Shown piece by piece: positions 9,428 to 20,500 of a DNA stretch of 26,339 bases. A program made the translations under genes and the position numbers. The number at the start of each line of letters is the position of its first letter. Position 1 is the first letter of the stretch. This DNA is from Didymodactylos carnosus (taxonomy: Eukaryota; Rotifera; Eurotatoria; Philodinida; Philodinidae): assembly GCA_905250885.1 (NCBI GenBank), contig CAJNOQ010002095.1, forward strand, positions 1 through 26,339, written 5' to 3'. The notes beneath the pieces were generated by a model that was given only the letters and a program-made list of their open reading frames with translations, was not told where the DNA came from and did not search any database.

Positions 9428-10986
9428 GAAGCCATCAGAAATAATTGAATGCATGGGATGCGGACTACATTCCATGCACAGATACATTTGTTCATTTCTG
9501 TCGACGCGTAGATATAGATGAATATCGTTCTTTTTTCTTTTCCTCGTTAATCGGCAGAAAGAGAAAAAGTTAATATGTGCAGAATGGAACAAATTTCCGT
9601 TTTCTATTATTAGTTCCACAATCTAACCTATATAAGGCTGAATTACATGTTTTCCCTAAATAACGACATAAAGAAAAAACAATTTTTATCTTTTAGTCTA
9701 AACGTTGATGTACTCTTCTACTTCAGGAAAATCTCACTCATTAGAACTTTAATGGAAAATCCCTCAACTTAACGAGTTAAATAGAAGAAAGAAGAAATTA
9801 TACACTACGTTCACATGATAGTATGATTAGGGCGAAAACAAAAGTTGTTCAATCATCTTCGGCTACCATGGTCCGAAGAGAAAGGTCAAAGGCCGTGATA
9901 GTGGAACAAATTCCACTTAAAACTGATCTAACTAATTAATGAAGAACAAAAACTGAAGCCAAGGAATGACACCGATGATCCTATATCTCAAAAGCCAGAT
10001 GGGACCTAGTTTTGAAAAATAGAGCGGCATGATGTTGAACATTTTTTCTTTCAGTTGAGATTAAGAGTAGAAATTCATACTCTCTAATTAGCTTCTATTT
10101 AACTCGTTAAGTTGAGGGATTTTCCATTAAAGTCCTAATGAGTGAGATTTTCTTGAAGTAGAAGAGTACATCAACGTTTAGACTAAAAGATAAAGTTTGT
10201 TTTTCTTTATGTCGTTAATTAGGGAGAACATGTAATTCAGTCTTATATAAGTTAGATTGTGCAACTAATAATATGCCTCTAGCATTGTGATAGAGATATA
10301 TATATATCTCAGATATATCTCTATTGACATTTGCTTCACATTTGTTACATTTTCTTTCCTGTTCCGCCGCCATTTTGTCAATGAAAGAATAGTTAATCTT
10401 CATACTTTGACGAAATAATCCACAGACACTGTAAAGCCTTTGCTGCGAATTTGAAGTCAAAATGATGCTCCTAGACTGAGTTGTGAATTCTTTTTTGCAA
10501 AGGAGCTCGAATTTTCAACAGAAAACCGCGCATCTCGCCCGTAAAATAGCTGTATTTCATTGACTACTAACTCCCAACTCATAAAATTCATATCGTAGAT
10601 AGAGTAGAGTCGTAGCTACATTTTAGTAAAAAAGAAAAATTTTCATCTTTCTTAGATGAGGAGCTATTGTTATTTTACGGAAAAGAAATAAATCACTTTT
10701 ATCGCACGAACCATCTAGTAAAAGGGACCTACACTTGGTGGATGATCAACATTCGGTAAGAGCTATTTCCTCACAAAATTAGAAGTTACTAGCTGTTATG
10801 CTTCTTGAGTTACAGGAGTGTCGCTACATTTGCCTATATATGGACTTCCCGTCGTCAAAAGGTTAAACGAGAAAAAGAAAAAAGAACGATATTCATCTAT
10901 ATCTACGCGTCGACAGAAATGAACAAATGTGTCTGTGCATGGAGCGTAGTCCGCATCCCATGCATTCAATTATTTTTGATGGCTTC
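9428..10986. mobile_element. Element A: non-autonomous foldback transposon
   Basis: The outer ends are inverted: GAAGCCATCAGAAATAATTG at 9428 and its near-complement ending GATGGCTTC at 10986. Outer arms cover about 9428-9565 and 10845-10986. Inner inverted arms of about 170-190 bp cover 9604-9795 and 10090-10275 and are nearly identical, sharing CTAAACGTTGATGTACTCTT and CCTCAACTTAACGAGTTAAA. The centre (9796-10089) contains a GGTCCGAAGAGAAAGGT block that recurs in the second family member at 19919-22157. The right side carries about 560 bp between inner and outer arms (10276-10844) that is absent from the left, so it is probably a secondary insertion. No transposase gene is seen. Exact ends and target duplication are uncertain. 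Confidence 0.75.
10215..10515 (-). CDS. Weak ORF in the extra segment of element A
   Basis: The minus strand is open for nearly 100 codons without an obvious ATG at its upstream end. Its middle reads coding-like: LYSVCGLFRQSMKIN, then FIDKMAAEQERKCNKCEANV. The KCNKC pair could be half of a zinc-binding site. The last third overlaps AT-rich repeat arm sequence and is surely not protein. The segment sits where element A has DNA missing from its other half, so it may be a captured or inserted fragment. I do not recognise it. Confidence 0.15.
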
Positions 10987-11128
10987 CGTAAATGATATCA
11001 TCGTTTATAGTCTCATAACAAATAAAATGGATGAATAAAAATAGGGTGATCGAATAACATATCTAGAGAGGAAAGAAAACTCGATAGTACAATGTGTTGT
11101 ATTAAAAAAATTGCGTTTCTGGTACTGA

Positions 11129-11675
11129 TGAGGGAACCTCGCGAGGTGATATTTTGCTTTTTGATCGAAATCTAGTGGGTTATAGGTTATCGACCATGCT
11201 GGTTCCGGAGCTGCTCATAGCCCTACAAAGATCCGATCTTCTGGAAAACCAGTTTTTCAGAAACTCTAGAAAATAACCCAAACTTTTCTTAATAATACAA
11301 GATTAAATTTCTGATTAGAATGAGATATCCTTCAGCTCTACACCTTTCTTTGCAAAAGTTATAAAATTTAAAACAAAAGCCCTAAATTAATTATTTCTGT
11401 AGCTTTGAGCTAACAATGAACAATTGAGGGCCTTTTTTATAAATTGCATAACTTTACAAAAAAAGGTAGAGCTCGGGGATATCTCATTCTAATCAGAAAT
11501 TTACGGGCTACTATCTTGTATTGTTAAGAAAGGTTTGGGTTATTTTCTAGAGTTTCTGAAAAACTGGTTTTCCAGAAGATCGGATCTTTGTAGGGCTATG
11601 GGCAGCTCCCATAATCATATTCGGAATCAGCATGGTCGATCAAAAATCAAAGCATCACCTCGCGAGGTTCCCTCA
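11129..11675. mobile_element. 547-bp foldback element with CCTCGCGAGG ends
   Basis: The element starts TGAGGGAACCTCGCGAGGTG and ends with the near-perfect complement CACCTCGCGAGGTTCCCTCA. The arms run about 240 bp inward with high identity. They share CAGAAGATCGGATCTTTG, TGAGATATCC and the AGAGTTTCTGAAAAACTGG region. Less conserved AT-rich sequence occupies the centre near 11400. Each end also contains its own 10-bp palindrome CCTCGCGAGG. No ORF of note is present, so it is a classic MITE or foldback. I see no clean target-site duplication. Confidence 0.8.
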
Positions 11676-12550
11676 AACGGCAATTAGAGTCGTCCAACGA
11701 AAATTTTGCCACGAAACTTGCACATGTTACTTCTGCCTGTCGAAACAGCTGTTAAATGACAATTTTACCATTTATTGTATTATTTCAGCAGAATTATGCA
11801 CAATCTAGAATATATTATGCTCCCTTGACTAGTATTTACATGCATATTGGACCTCAGCCCGCGCGCAAGCCTCGAAAATCTGAATCGACAGTGCGATTCA
11901 GAATAGTTTTCTCTTCATATATTGAATAAATCAGCTTCAATCTTGCTGATTTATTTTATAGAGCGCTCGTATCTACGGAGAACTATTTTATTCGTTTTGT
12001 ATGCCAACCAATAGAAATTCAAGATGCCCGACATGACTAAAATTAGACTGGAGCGCCTGCTTTACTCAAAAATAATGCAAAAACATGGAATTCCTTGCAT
12101 AATTATACTGAAGAAAAGTTCTAATTACATTTTTTCCGCCAAATGTCTCTTTCTTTTGTCTAGCGAAAAGTTTCCTCCAAAATGCTCGAAAGTAGGATTT
12201 CTAGAAAACCGTGGTTTTTGAGGCATAGGTTTGGAATAAGATATGTTTTTAGAAAAACGTAGCGTCAGAAACAGGTTTTAATTGTGGTATTTCGATTCAG
12301 AGTTGAATGACGAATATTTTGAAAAAAAATCGAGTCTCTAGCTCAAAACTGAAATTTTAAATTTTAAATTTTTTTAAAATTGAAATAACTCAGCTCAGGT
12401 AGGTGCTGGAGAACTCTTTCAAACGGCATTGCACAGACCATTACAAATTGCACAAACGTAGGGGTTTGACAATGTTTCTGTATCACGTGATCCTGGTTTT
12501 CTCTTTGTTTTTCTAAATCAGAGGCGATAACTGAGAATTCGGCCCGTATA
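11676..12550. other. Non-coding stretch
   Basis: No gene is supported. The plus frame at 12024-12221 and the minus frame at 12364-12558 have no recognisable domain, and the latter runs into the repeat that begins at 12551. Confidence 0.4.
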
Positions 12551-12764
12551 TCGACCAACAGAATCCATCCTAGAGGTCGCTTACACTCATTTTCTATTCC
12601 CCGTAGTCGAACACCTATCTCACATCATTTTCTTCCACCGAAGTTGAGATAACATTTCGACCAACAGAATCGATCGTAGAGGCCGCTCACGCTCATTTTT
12701 TGATTTCATAGGTGAATACCTCTACTGTGAAAGTTTCATGAGCGTATGACATCTTACTGCAACA
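12551..12764. repeat. Two-copy tandem repeat, unit about 107 bp
   Basis: TCGACCAACAGAATC begins at 12551 and again at 12658, a spacing of 107 bp. Similarity covers the first 45 bp well (TAGAGG, then GC-rich CGCTCACRCTCATTTT) and continues weakly through the rest of the unit. The copies are diverged by substitutions. No function is evident. Confidence 0.55.
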
Positions 12765-13838
12765 TATTTGTCGCTCTGTGCGGGTTCCTCAAGTTAAAAA
12801 AGGACTTCTCCTAGCAGTAGATAATACTTCAGTCAGAAGTTATAATGGCTCCGAGCAGTTTTAAAATACGCACCATACGCTCGGGCAGCTGTCTCTAGAG
12901 AGTAACATTCACCTTCACAGAATTTGACTTTCTTAAAGTCTTCGTCAGTTTAAGAGCTGGAGAGATATTAAATTGACGCTAATTTTCAATGGGATAATTT
13001 TTGACTTTCATGGACATCCAAAAGTTTCCAAAGCAAAAGTGGAGAAGTCCGTGGAAAACCACACGTGTTGACTCCAGAAACAAAATCAACTCGAGGAAAT
13101 TATTGCACTTGCAAAAGAGGCCTACTTCGACTCTTATTGTCTTGACATCTGGCGAACAGAGATAAACAGAACAGAAAACAAGATTTCATCACTATACTCT
13201 GATCAACATTCTCCAAAACTTTTATGAATATTGCTCTTGTAGCTGTCAAAATAGATTTTTGACCTCAGTGGATTCTTAATAACGCTTTTTTTTTTATTAC
13301 ACAAAGGTGAATCATTCGGCTTAATAGTTTAGCTATTTCACCGAAAGTTTCTTGAGTGGCTTGAGTACATGACCCTAAAAGAGAAAACTTTTTCATAGTC
13401 AGACAGTCTGTTTTATTTGCAGTAGAGACGTGAATAGAATCATATTCTTGCAAAAGGAAAAAAACAAATTAATGTTGGTTTTTTCCAAGCACTTTTGCAC
13501 ATACTTTTATCTAAGAATCAATTACCTGATATACACAATCAAAGGTAGATACCAGGACAATTTATTACGAACAATAATAAAATACAAAAGCAAAAAAGTA
13601 AAAATCTGCTGTAAGGAGAATAATGTAAATACGGGAGCACGATGAAATCAATAATTTATGTCAACATGAGTAGGAAAAACACGCAGACAAAAACAGAAAG
13701 ACAAACATTCACTAAAAAGAAAGCAAAACTGATGAAATCTTGTAGTGAAACTTGCTTGAAATCATTGTCGGGAACACATAGCTCACTATCCATGGGACGC
13801 ATGGGTAAGGGAAACATAAACAGGTAGTTTCTGATGCT
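12765..13838. other. Mostly non-coding; short open frames on both strands
   Basis: A plus-strand frame from about 12929 to 13227, interrupted by one TGA near 13065, contains coding-like strings (FHGHPKVSKAKVEK and QNQLEEIIALAKEAYFDSYC). A minus frame at 13265-13453 contains FGEIAKLLSRMIHLC. None matches a family I know and none has clear splice support. They may be remnants of a decayed gene or transposon ORF. Confidence 0.2.
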
Positions 13839-14272
13839 GGTCACGAATCCGATATCCGTCTCCTCTATTACTTTCTTGGGTCACAAATTAGTGTGCTGTC
13901 CGTTTACGGACAGGCCCGTCAGTGTGTTGCCACCAATCGTCCAGGACTGGTCATCTTTGTTGATTTTGTAAGTTCATTTGAGTCCTTACACCTAAAGAGT
14001 CAGTTTTCACTGAAATATAAAAAAATTACATTCTGTTCATTTAAAAATTTCTCAGGTTGTCAGTATTTCATATGGTAATGTTTTTATATTTCAGTGAAAA
14101 CTGACTCTTTAGGTGTAAGAACTTGTAGACACAGGTACCTGGACGTGCTCTATAATCTGGTAGTATCAGAATTGTTTCATTTCAAAGTTGGTCTTGGGTG
14201 TCTTGGGGTTTGTATTTCAAAGACCCATCCAAGACAGTAATAGTGGCAAAGACGGACATCGGATTCGTGACC
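13839..14272. mobile_element. 434-bp inverted-repeat element
   Basis: The ends are GGTCACGAATCCGATATCCG at 13839 and its near-complement ending CGGATTCGTGACC at 14272. Similarity extends inward through a shared TATTACTNTCTTGG block for about 45 bp, then decays. A smaller hairpin element (13985-14119) sits in the middle. No transposase is present. Confidence 0.7.
13985..14119. mobile_element. Nested 135-bp MITE with perfect 39-bp ends
   Basis: The first and last 39 bp are perfect inverted complements, starting CTTACACCTAAAGAGTCAG. The loop between them is about 57 bp. Perfect arms suggest a recent insertion compared with the diverged outer element that surrounds it. Confidence 0.8.
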
Positions 14273-15039
14273 TGTCAGCTATATTTCCTTGATATCACAG
14301 CATCACACCTTGGAATATTCCCTCGTGAATATGAATAAAAAAAGACTTTTACTCACATTGCAATACACAGAATGGATGAAATGACTGGCCATTTCAAAAG
14401 AAGAAAAGCAAGACCTTAGTAGGAAATAGTTTAATTGGAAGTCAGGAAGAGCTATCAGTGTTTATAACGATGTGCAGTACTTATAGAATATCAAATACCA
14501 TACTACATAGGTCATAGACTTTATCCATATACTCTAGCAAAACTTAACTGATCCATACCCCTAACCATTTGTTGGGATTTAAAAGATAAGGTCTGATTGT
14601 AACACTTAGACATGGCGCAAGAGTGAAGAAATTCTAAGTAAAGCTCAAATACTGTATAAAAATCGAATTTTTCATTAAATTGCCTTCCCATTCCTTAGGG
14701 TATGTTCAAAAGAAGTATTATTATACATCACATTCGTTTGCATTATTTAAAATCAGAGTTAATTTTTTCGTTGCAACCGAGGTAGAAAGTATGGAAACTT
14801 TTTTCATATTTCAAATGTCCTAATTGTCGGATTCTTTAAGGTGCACATATTTGAACCTTTTTCCATTTTTTTTTCTCGTGGAAATGTCACATTTATTGCG
14901 TTTCGAGTTAAGTAATCTATCTCTTTTTATTACATTTGAGCATGAACCAGGCCTTTAGTTATTTTTGTCGATTGAATAAATATTATTACTTATTTAACTA
15001 TACGGTTTGTCCAAACGCATCAGCGAAGTACACGTAAGG
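14273..15039. other. Non-coding AT-rich stretch
   Basis: No gene, hairpin or repeat of note was seen. Confidence 0.45.
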
Positions 15040-15359
15040 ACGTAACGTTTTGTGAGATTCATTGCTCTTCAGCCGAGCAACGCACAGAGTTGGGAAACGT
15101 CTTATTTTGTAGCTTAATGATTTTTCTTTAGAATCGTAATTAAGCAAAGTCTAGCTCTAACCTAAACACTTGTTTATAATTTGCGCCAATAAAACCCTTT
15201 TGTATGAAAGTAGCGTATACCAAAACTAGTATGTCGCTTAAACTAGTCAGCTGCTAGACTTTGCCTAATTCGAAAAATCTTTAAGCCACAAAATAAGACG
15301 TTTTTCAACTCTTTTTGTTGCTCGGCTGAGGAGGTATACATTTCACGAAACGTTACAGA
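15040..15359. mobile_element. About 320-bp foldback element
   Basis: The arms at about 15041-15156 and 15249-15359 are inverted complements over roughly 110 bp with some gaps. Shared blocks include CAGCCGAGCAAC, AACGTCTTATTTTGT, and GCAAAGTCTAGC near the loop. The outer ends contain CGTAACGTTTTGTGA and its diverged complement. The loop is about 90 bp. No coding sequence. Confidence 0.7.
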
Positions 15360-15854
15360 CATACCCAGGTGCACATTATTTTCTTTCTTCATTTTCTATG
15401 AGCATAATATATTCACCGCTTTGTTTCAAGACAGAAGCACTTTAAATACGACACTACATAAAAAATCGTTCCAATATGATGGTCGGAAGTGGACAGATCC
15501 ACCTATAGCTCTTTCTTTTCTCTCTTTCCTTTCGCTGCTCTGTACGGTGAATAAATTCTTCGATTTGTTTTTCGCGGTTTTTAGTATAAATACGACACTG
15601 TAAAACATGAAACATGAGATTTTTTTTCTCCAAGTTTTCGTGCTAAATAGTGTGAGTCATCGAAACTCACTGCTGTTCGAAGATGTGTGACTCAGTCAGT
15701 CACACACGCCTTAGGCTAATCCCAGGAACTGATTTAAAAATAAATAGTGAACAAAAAGACAGATATTTATGACTAAATATTACCTTTTTAACGATTACTA
15801 AAAAGTAGTCATAACTCTAATAAGATTCGGTACTTTCCAATGCTATTTCTGACG
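15360..15854. other. Non-coding; short direct motif and hairpin-like sequence
   Basis: AAATACGACACT occurs near 15443 and near 15588, which is why both strands stay open across about 180 bp here; no domain is seen. A stretch near 15650-15712 is rich in GTGAGT/ACTCAC-type motifs that can pair with each other. Confidence 0.35.
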
Positions 15855-16012
15855 CTCGGATCCTTTCCATACAATTTCCAACCGAAAACCGGGAAATAGG
15901 ATTCAGATGCAATCCACCACGGATCGGGACGGATTTTGTCAGAAACCGAGGACTTTCAGTGTCTTCCGACGTCGGATTCAGCTGGCTTCGACCGAATCCT
16001 GAGTGAGGAATG
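15855..16012. repeat. GGATTC/GAATCC-rich, GC-elevated block
   Basis: The block is clearly more GC-rich than its surroundings. GGATCC, GGATTC, GAATCC, GGATCGG and GGATTTT variants recur, and CTCGGATCC near the left end loosely complements GAATCCTGAG near the right end. The layout resembles the GATTC element at 3283-3481 but is more degenerate. Confidence 0.4.
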
Positions 16013-16895
16013 AACGACCTGGGTACCTGGTGGATAAACCTTATAGTCTATATAATCTAGATTTAAATATTTTTAATCAATCAGACTACATAGTCTGATT
16101 AATAAAAAGAAGTGTAACTTGAAAAATATCAACCTCAAATATTTTTATTTTATACGAAAAGAAAAAAATACAAAGAAAAAGACACTGATTCATATTACTA
16201 CATTTTATAATTGACAAAATGTAAAGTACTTTTAATAAAAGATAGCTTTATTGATAAGTATTTCTGTCTAACCCTGGAAATTTGAAATAAAGGTTTTTAA
16301 GCATGAATAGACATATCTGCCATAAAAAGGTACACATGTAACTCTAAAACTAGGAGTATACCACATTTGTTAACAATGAGCTACGATAATCTTAAGATAT
16401 ATATAGTACTATAAAAGAATCACAACCATATTTTTCTATGATATATCCTCAAAAAAATGAACGATTTTATGGCTCGAATAACTTCGCTTAATCGCTTAAT
16501 TTTTATGCTACCATTTGAAGAGTATGGTAAATAAGCATAAATCATACTGTCTATGACGTTGATGTACTCAAGGTTCTCCAGTTAAACAAGGACAAGCACT
16601 TGTATGTGTTTTAAAGAAATACGAAGAAAAGAAAACGTTTAAGAATTATGGAAATATAAATCGTTTTGGTACCAAAGAACATTTATATAAAAGTGTCTTT
16701 GACAGTAAAAGTAATATGGATGTGAAAATATATAAAAATGTAGAGAAAATGTCACTATTCCCTTACTGGACACTTGCTAAGTTTCATTCAGTATATGATC
16801 AATTTATAAAACTACATGCAATGTTTTGCAATTTGAAATCAAAGTCATATTCAGCAAAACACAGTGTTAGTACACTCGCACGTACGAGTTGCAAT
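16013..16895. other. Non-coding AT-rich stretch with one hairpin
   Basis: AATCAGACTA, a 2-base spacer and TAGTCTGATT-like sequence form a short stem at about 16081-16102. No gene is supported. Confidence 0.4.
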
Positions 16896-17043
16896 TAGGT
16901 ATGGGATGGATCGAGCGGGTGCTCGGTCTACGAGCTCGCTCGGGCGAAACAGACGAATCGCGCTCGTCAAAATGCTCTCGGGTGCCAAGCGCGCTCATGT
17001 TTTCTCCGCTAGAACGATGAACGTTTCATTCGTCCCATACCTA
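16896..17043. mobile_element. 148-bp MITE with TAGGTATGGGA ends, CGAGC-rich core
   Basis: The ends are TAGGTATGGGA and TCCCATACCTA. The flanking octamers are GTTGCAAT on the left and GTTGCGAG on the right, which agree at six of eight bases and fit a diverged 8-bp target duplication of hAT type. The core is strikingly GC-rich for this window and packed with CGAGC/GCTCG pentamers. The plus-strand open frame across it is a by-product of composition. Confidence 0.6.
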
Positions 17044-17528
17044 GTTGCGAGTTACAACTTGTCAGCAAGTTCACGAATTTAGGTTATGTAATGACGTCAA
17101 AATTAGCTTTTGGACAATTTTTTGAGGTTCAATGTTCTCAGATTTCATCACCTTTTCGAATAGTTTCTGCTTTTTTTGTTCGGTATCAACGACTTTCTAT
17201 CCAGCTCCGTCGACGTGCTTTTTTTGCATTTATTTAATCAATTTTTATTTGGACGATACCATATTTCTCGTACTTTACTTCAGGCAACAAGACCGCATTT
17301 GTAGCTTATATGCATTTTATTTTTAAAACGAATCTACGGCCATTATTAGGTTATTTAAGTGTATTAGGTTAGACTATTATCAGTTAAAAGCGTGAGAGAA
17401 AGAGAAGATATGTTCCAGTTTTCAACAGTTCAAAACGCTTTTGGAATCATTCGTTCTCAAATTTTGTTAGCGCATTAACAATAACAATTGATTATCTAGT
17501 GACTAGAATTTAAATATTTCTTGCTCTC
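17044..17528. other. 3-prime flank of the TRAF gene
   Basis: No gene or repeat is evident. The TRAF transcript should end here, but I see no clear canonical AATAAA on the minus strand close to the stop codon. Confidence 0.35.
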
Positions 17529-20500
17529 TCAACCACACGAAGTTGTTGTTGCCGGTGGAACAACTATCATCATTGAAGAAGTTTGCTCTCGTTTTTCAAT
17601 CTCTTGTTTAATTAAATGTTGTTGTACGTGACTCGGTAGACCAGCATTAAACGTAAGTGCATATGGCAAGATCATTTCCGGTAGATCTGCAAAATTGACA
17701 ATCACTTTGATAAACATAGTATCATCTCGAACGTAGCGGCTATCGTCTTGTTGAATTATTGATAGTGGAAAAACCTTTGAAATTTCGCTAGCGATGTTCA
17801 TTTCTGAATGTGGTCGCTGGAAACTATTTGACTTTGTGTCTGGTATGAAAGAATCGATAATATGTTGATTTTGACCTGATTGATCGAATAAGCAGAATGT
17901 CACTTTGTAATTAAACGGCCATTTAAGTATTGAATCAAAATCACCACGCATAAGAACAAAAAATAATGACATGTGTGTTCGACTAGCATTCCCATCACCA
18001 TGTAAATAGAGTCTCATTCTCATTTTATAACCGGCTGGTGAAGAGTAGAAGGGAGGCGAATAAATTGATGTTTGTCTTTCAGATTGTGCATCAGCCATTT
18101 TCTCTTTAACATTGATTATTTTCCAGATCAAAGTACCATCATGCGAAACAAATTCACGTTCATCTACTATTTGTTTTATGCTTATGATTTGTTGCCCTAA
18201 CGTCTTTTGATTTGATGTTATATCAGATAAATATGTGCCTTTTTCCTCGATCGAACGTTTAAGATGACTTAAATCATTCTGTATCATCTGTATTAAACGA
18301 CTCGCATGTGATAATTCCTCATTTAATCTAGTGCTATCATTCGATAGTGTTTGAACGCCTTGAGTTAAAATCGTTAGTGTGGCATAGCATTTTTGAAATT
18401 CATCATAAAGTTCATTTGTTCGAATCAATGTACTTGTACGGATGGTGGCATTCGAAATTGTGTTTAGTCCTTCAAACTCCATAGTTTCGTATATTGCATG
18501 GGGAGATTCTATGTTTTCTCGTTTGTCAGCAAAAAAAGAAGGAGTACTAGCACTTGTTGCTAGTGGATGAGTGTTATGGCTGCCAGTTACCAGTAGGTTC
18601 ACTTTTGACTTTAGCTTTTCCATGCATATTATGAGAGCTTTTTGATGTTGCTTGGTCACAAAGTGTGAACCGAGTTCACCTCGAATAATCTAAATATTCA
18701 CAATCAAAGACAATATTGTAGAAGCCCTGCGGATAGCACATAACTGACCTGATCGGCACATCCATAATGAATCAATAGACAAGATATCTTTGCTTTAGCA
18801 CATGTGTTCTTTCTGTGTTTTTCTAATGCATTAAATGATGAAAATTGTTCATCACAAAACTGACATTTATTTCCATGGCATTTATTCAAATGTTCCTAGT
18901 ATAAATTTACAGACATCTGTCTTTAGTTTATTTAGTGTTCGATTTAGAAAAAGTAGAGTCATATTTTTTACCTCATACTTTTTGAGTTTACCATACCATG
19001 TACAATTGTTTAGTTTCTTATAGCATATCACTTCTGATAGTTCTATCTCTTTTTGAAAACCTCTGTCGGGTAGAAGCTAAACGGTATATAACATATAAGG
19101 ACAAAACCTATACTGTGTAGATAAGGATAGTCAGATAATAAAATCCAGCTTTCCTTCTTTTCACTTCGAAGAGAAGAAGTCCGCGCTTCTGTTCATATCA
19201 CCGGAAAAAAAATAAAGTTGGTTTAGAGTTGCTGAAAAGTGGTTTTTCATACTCAGCACACTCGATAACCCAGAAGATTTTCTGTTTTTGGCCCAAGGTA
19301 CTTTCGAAAGTTTAGGAAAAGTTTTCAAAAATTAATATTGTTTTTCCATGGAAAACTTTTTGCGCCATTTTGTTTCAAAATTTTTCTTAAAGTTTCGGAA
19401 GTACCTCGGGCCAAAAATAGAAAATCTTCTGGGTTATCGAGTGTGATGAATACGAAAAATCACTTTTCAGCAACTCTAAACCAACTTTATTTTGTTTATT
19501 CCGGTGATATGAGAACTCTATTTTTATTTGAAACAATCGATGTTTAAATCCGTCATACCTTGTTCGATATAGGTTCATTACAGACCAAGCAGGTGATCGA
19601 TATGAGGTTTCTAAATAATATTACATTACAAATTAAAAGCAAGCACAAAAAGCGGATAACAAAAGTATTCGACCACTGATTAATACAGATTCACTTATAC
19701 TTAAACATGCTTGTTGAACTTACTCAATCATTAAAGTAGCGCATGATGAGCAATAACGATCTCCGCACACCATTTGTACTGGTTCTCTGATGAGTTTTCT
19801 ACAGAGGGGACATTTGAAACGTTGTTCATATACATTTATGTTGTAGACATCATATCCACCACTATCATCAGGCACCTAAGATAAAACGATATTTGACGTG
19901 TATTAGTAGGATGTTTGGGGAAGCCATCAAAAATAATTGAACGCGTGCGACGTCGACTATATTCCAGTGATAAGAAATTTGTTCATTTCTGTCGATACAT
20001 AGTTAGATAAATATCGGTCTTTTCCATTTTCTTGCTTACTTGACAGAAAGAGAAAAGGCTGTGTACACGCTGTAAAAAATAAAGTGTGTATTTCGAGTCC
20101 AAAATGATGTGCAGTTGCTTAAATGAGCAATTTACAGTGTGTTCTGGGCACACTAAACGTGCTGTTTTCAGTAGGTATTTGGAGTCCAAAGTGATGCGCT
20201 ATTCCATTGTGCCTCGGATACACTGTATTTTTTACAGCGGAGAATGGAACAGATTTTCATAGTTTATAGTATCAGTTGCACATGCGAAAGAATTAAGATT
20301 ATCTGACCTTTTCATATACAGTTTTTCCTTCAAATATTTCACATAGAACATAGTTAGGCTTTATATTGTGTCGGTGTAATTGATAATCGAAACAACAATT
20401 CTTCTACTGTGTTGTACCCTAATCAGCTTTGTAAGACATAAGGTGATTTCAAAAGAGAGTGAGCAAATAAGGACGGATCGAGAGTAAATCATTATGTACA

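Noticed and set aside
9239..9619. 126-codon minus-strand open frame
   Set aside because: It runs across the outer arm of element A and unrelated left-flank DNA. The matching arm on the right gives a different, unrelated frame, so it is a by-product of repeat sequence.
10288..10325. AGAGATATATATATATCT-type palindrome as a regulatory site
   Set aside because: Low-complexity AT alternation within the extra DNA of element A; no evidence of function.
12929..13227. Interrupted plus-strand frame with coding-like strings
   Set aside because: It needs readthrough of a TGA and has no start, domain or clear splice sites. Kept only as a note under the non-coding stretch.
15421..15608. Overlapping 60-codon frames on both strands
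   Set aside because: Both are open across the same segment and lack any domain. A short direct repeat explains part of the openness.
16864..17082. 72-codon plus-strand frame, Arg/Ser-rich
   Set aside because: It exactly spans the CGAGC-rich MITE at 16896-17043, whose composition removes stop codons.
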